Position numbers and translations under genes: made by a program
Source: Glandiceps talaboti
Lineage: Eukaryota > Hemichordata > Enteropneusta > Spengelidae
Length of the DNA stretch: 64,000 nt
NCBI RefSeq assembly: GCF_964340395.1
Contig: NC_135551.1
Span: 14,390,003 to 14,454,002 of the forward strand
Direction: 5' to 3'
The notes under the pieces: generated by a model
Told to the model about the DNA's origin: nothing
What the model saw: only the letters and a program-made list of their open reading frames with translations
Database searches by the model: none
Shown: piece after piece, positions 61,511 to 64,000 of the stretch
How positions within the stretch are numbered: the first letter of the stretch is position 1
Layout: each line of letters begins with the position of its first letter

Positions 61511-64000
61511 TATAGACTGTGACCAATCATGCAAGCTGATAAATGACCTCTACTCTAGTAACTGTATCACTTGGGAAAAACTATGACATGACCACCGACC
61601 AGAACAAATGATTACTGATCATACAACAGATCATAAATTGCTATCAATATTGTCCAGACTCAGAAATTACAATTCCCACAACATTCACATGCACATATTA
61701 TGTCATTGTACATAACATCTGAGGTGAGATCACACTACATATACATATTATAACACATCATACAGTATGACACACAATATCATCATTGTCATGACATAGA
61801 CACGTGTTCATGGCGTTGTCTTGACGTACAACAACAGAATCCATATTTTTTGTGGAACCTGGCTCATACATGGTATAAAAGCCTATATCAACATGTCGCA
61901 ACAATAGCATTTAGTCAAATGTGTCTATCTTAGTAAACTGAGGCCTCAATTGCCAGAATATACAGTAAGTAGAAATGAATGAGCTTATCAAATGATTTAT
62001 GACATGGGGGAAAAAAATTAGAAACAGTTGGTACAATGTAACAGTAACATAAATCTGTTTGTTTTATCATTTATCATGTTTATCCTATCGCCATCATGTC
62101 TAGTACTGATATCTTAATACATCAGCCACCATAACCACCTGTTGCATACAACACTGACGCATTGGTTTTACAACTGTTGTCAAAATAAGAATTTAATGAG
62201 CTTCCAACAGCTGAGTTGAAACCATACATCAAATAAGTAATATGTCTAGAGGCGAAGTCAGCTTGTTTATTAATTTAAAAGTATTTAATACAAAATATTA
62301 ATATAAGTATTCTTCAAAACCTCTGAATTATTCAACCAGAAATCAACAATTGGGAAAATAAATCATGTCATGTAATTCCCATTTACGATTCCTTTTTTAT
62401 CTCCAAGGGTGCAATTTTTTTGAAGATTTTTAATTTTGTAGAGCTGTTAAAATTAATTATTCAGTATCAGGGAGCATGATGTGGGTATTAAAAGTGGGTC
62501 ACTTGAAAAGGTAAAACAACAAACGGCACTCTACTAAAACTAGGTGCATGTAACCTGAAATCTAATATCAAGCTTTTACAGAAGCAATAGTATTTAATTT
62601 CCCAAATCAAATAACTAAGACTGTGACTATACATTTTGTATTACTTTCAGACACTTTATATTTCCACTGATGTCATGTGTACATATAGAATTGGTCTACA
62701 TTAGAATTTCATCTAGATTAAACCTGCACTGGCTGTATTGTAACCGGGGTGTAATTTTTTTGGTTGGGCAACCCTCAATAGATTCGCTGTAAATTACCGG
62801 TATGTTATAACACCAATATTTACTAATAGTCACTGTATGTTAATTGCAGGTCTGCATTAAATTTTGTATTTTATCTATTTAGTATATAAGTTGAAATTGT
62901 TATTCATCGGTTTGCTGATATTTGGGTACAGACCTCCCCACTCCCACACCCACCCCCTTTCCCGCCAAAAAAAACAAAAAACCCAAATTATTGAATATGT
63001 TGCACGCTACAGTAAGTACTTTCACTCAAATGTATTTACAAACAGGTGATTCAATACTGTTCACACAGTGTACGATATTATTATATCTAACAAAACAATT
63101 TCAAAAATGTTCCAGCTGTAGTTAGTACAGCTTTAATTAAGAATTCTGAATACTGCACTATTAGAATTTTAATGTACATGTCCAGTCAAATATAGGGTTA
63201 ACAAGACAATTTGAAAAGTCATGCAAAATTACAATGAATATGATTTTTTACGTTTGCATGTATAAATAGTGCTAGACTCTGAGTTGATAAACTGACTGTC
63301 ATTACTATTTCTAGTTTATCTGGAATAAATCGCTATCACTTGGAAAACTTGTTTTGGGTCTTTGAGTATTTTATTTAGTCTAAGACTCCAAATGTATTAT
63401 TTAATACATCTATATAAATTGTTGTCACTTCCATTTAGTTTACATCATACGTGTATGGGTGTTTGATTGCTTTATCCAATGCAAAATTATTTCACTATAA
63501 GATTTCAAGTTACTTTGATAGCTTTATCCAGGGCAATAGTGTTATCACTTGGATGGCTTTATTCAGGTCAAGTGCCTCTTTAAGTGTATCAGCTAAAGAT
63601 ATCTACAACCAGAGTGGTTAAAGTCACTTAAGACATTCATGTGGTGTCCATGTCCATGTCCATGCCATAATCCTTTGATCTTGATTAAGATTGTATACCA
63701 GTATCGTAAATTAACTACATTTACCATTCACATTCAGTATACAGACTTAATGAATTTTTATCAACATCACATACAGTCCTAATACTAGTAATAGGGAGAA
63801 TTCAGCAAAAGACGGTAACATAAACATCTTATCATGTGATTAAAGCCAGTAATTTGGCAAGTAAAAATTGTTGTTTTACTTGACAGATCAGATGAAAGAA
63901 CTTTTACTATTGAGCATTGCAGAATTATAACTGATGGGGTCGCCATCATCATCATCACCATCACCATCATCATCATCATGTGGACGCATCTGAGACAGAG
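61511..64000. other. Upstream region without a gene
   Basis: AT-rich to the window end. C-rich run at 62937-62961 and a (CATCAT/CACCAT)n tract at 63943-63979. A TATAAA-like word at 61874-61879 has no supporting context. No coding sequence was recognised. Confidence 0.45.
63943..63979 (+). repeat. (CATCAC/CATCAT)n microsatellite
   Basis: Twelve trinucleotide units mixing CAT and CAC. The poly-Met minus-strand frame is its shadow. Confidence 0.95.

Overview
This window is metazoan nuclear DNA: AT-rich, dense in simple repeats and short transposon remnants, with one recognisable gene that is split by long introns. No operons, ribosome binding sites or CRISPR arrays are present. The palindromic word TACATGTA/ACATGTAC occurs everywhere, and MITE-like and minisatellite families are abundant. 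This suits a marine invertebrate (hemichordate, echinoderm, cephalochordate or lophotrochozoan), but the species cannot be fixed from the sequence.

The gene lies on the minus strand. It is the 5' part of a synaptotagmin-like protein (Slp/SYTL, closest by eye to SYTL5 and SYTL4/granuphilin). Four coding exons can be read with perfect GT-AG borders and matching phases: 43135-43026 (start codon, first Slp homology segment), 1889-1668 (helix end and an eight-cysteine FYVE-like zinc finger), 740-622 (second Slp homology segment with the GEWFF motif) and 164-1 (Arg/Pro/Ser-rich linker). Together they give residues 1-205. The reading frame runs off the left edge, so the expected C2 domains lie outside. 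The first coding intron is 41,136 bp and fills two thirds of the window. The other two visible introns are 927 and 457 bp. A TATA-like box and an initiator-like TCAGTT, 28 nt apart, sit about 170 nt upstream of the ATG.

The giant intron (1890-43025) holds no other convincing coding sequence. It holds a graded set of repeats: an 80-bp satellite (2.8-3.3 kb), a roughly 60-bp palindrome-bearing minisatellite (11.5-12.0 kb), a MITE with a 9-bp target duplication (14.6 kb), large CT/CTGT microsatellites (17.9 and 19.4 kb), a tRNA-like SINE head (19.3 kb), a TA-flanked MITE (25.5 kb), a perfect 115-bp-arm hairpin element with a 9-bp target duplication (26.5 kb), a 118-bp higher-order minisatellite (28.8-30.2 kb), a G-rich/C-rich foldback array (32.4-33.0 kb), a 22-bp minisatellite (33.6-34.3 kb), an alternating A-B-A-B-A repeat (41.4-41.8 kb) and a truncated retroposon with a 12-bp target duplication (41.9-42.2 kb).

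The region upstream of the gene (about 43.3-64 kb) is non-coding as far as I can read. It holds a second copy of the 14.6-kb MITE (47.1 kb), a reverse-transcriptase remnant of a LINE (49.6-50.0 kb), an inverted partner of the 80-bp satellite (51.5-52.0 kb), further MITEs (51.2, 52.2, 53.7 and 54.5 kb), a roughly 150-200-bp satellite (57.0-58.3 kb), and a GATGTGGAAATGA array interrupted by a 2.6-kb somewhat CpG-richer block (58.5-61.1 kb). I found no undescribed multi-gene system. The most unusual items are the perfect hairpin element, the foldback G/C array and the higher-order minisatellites.
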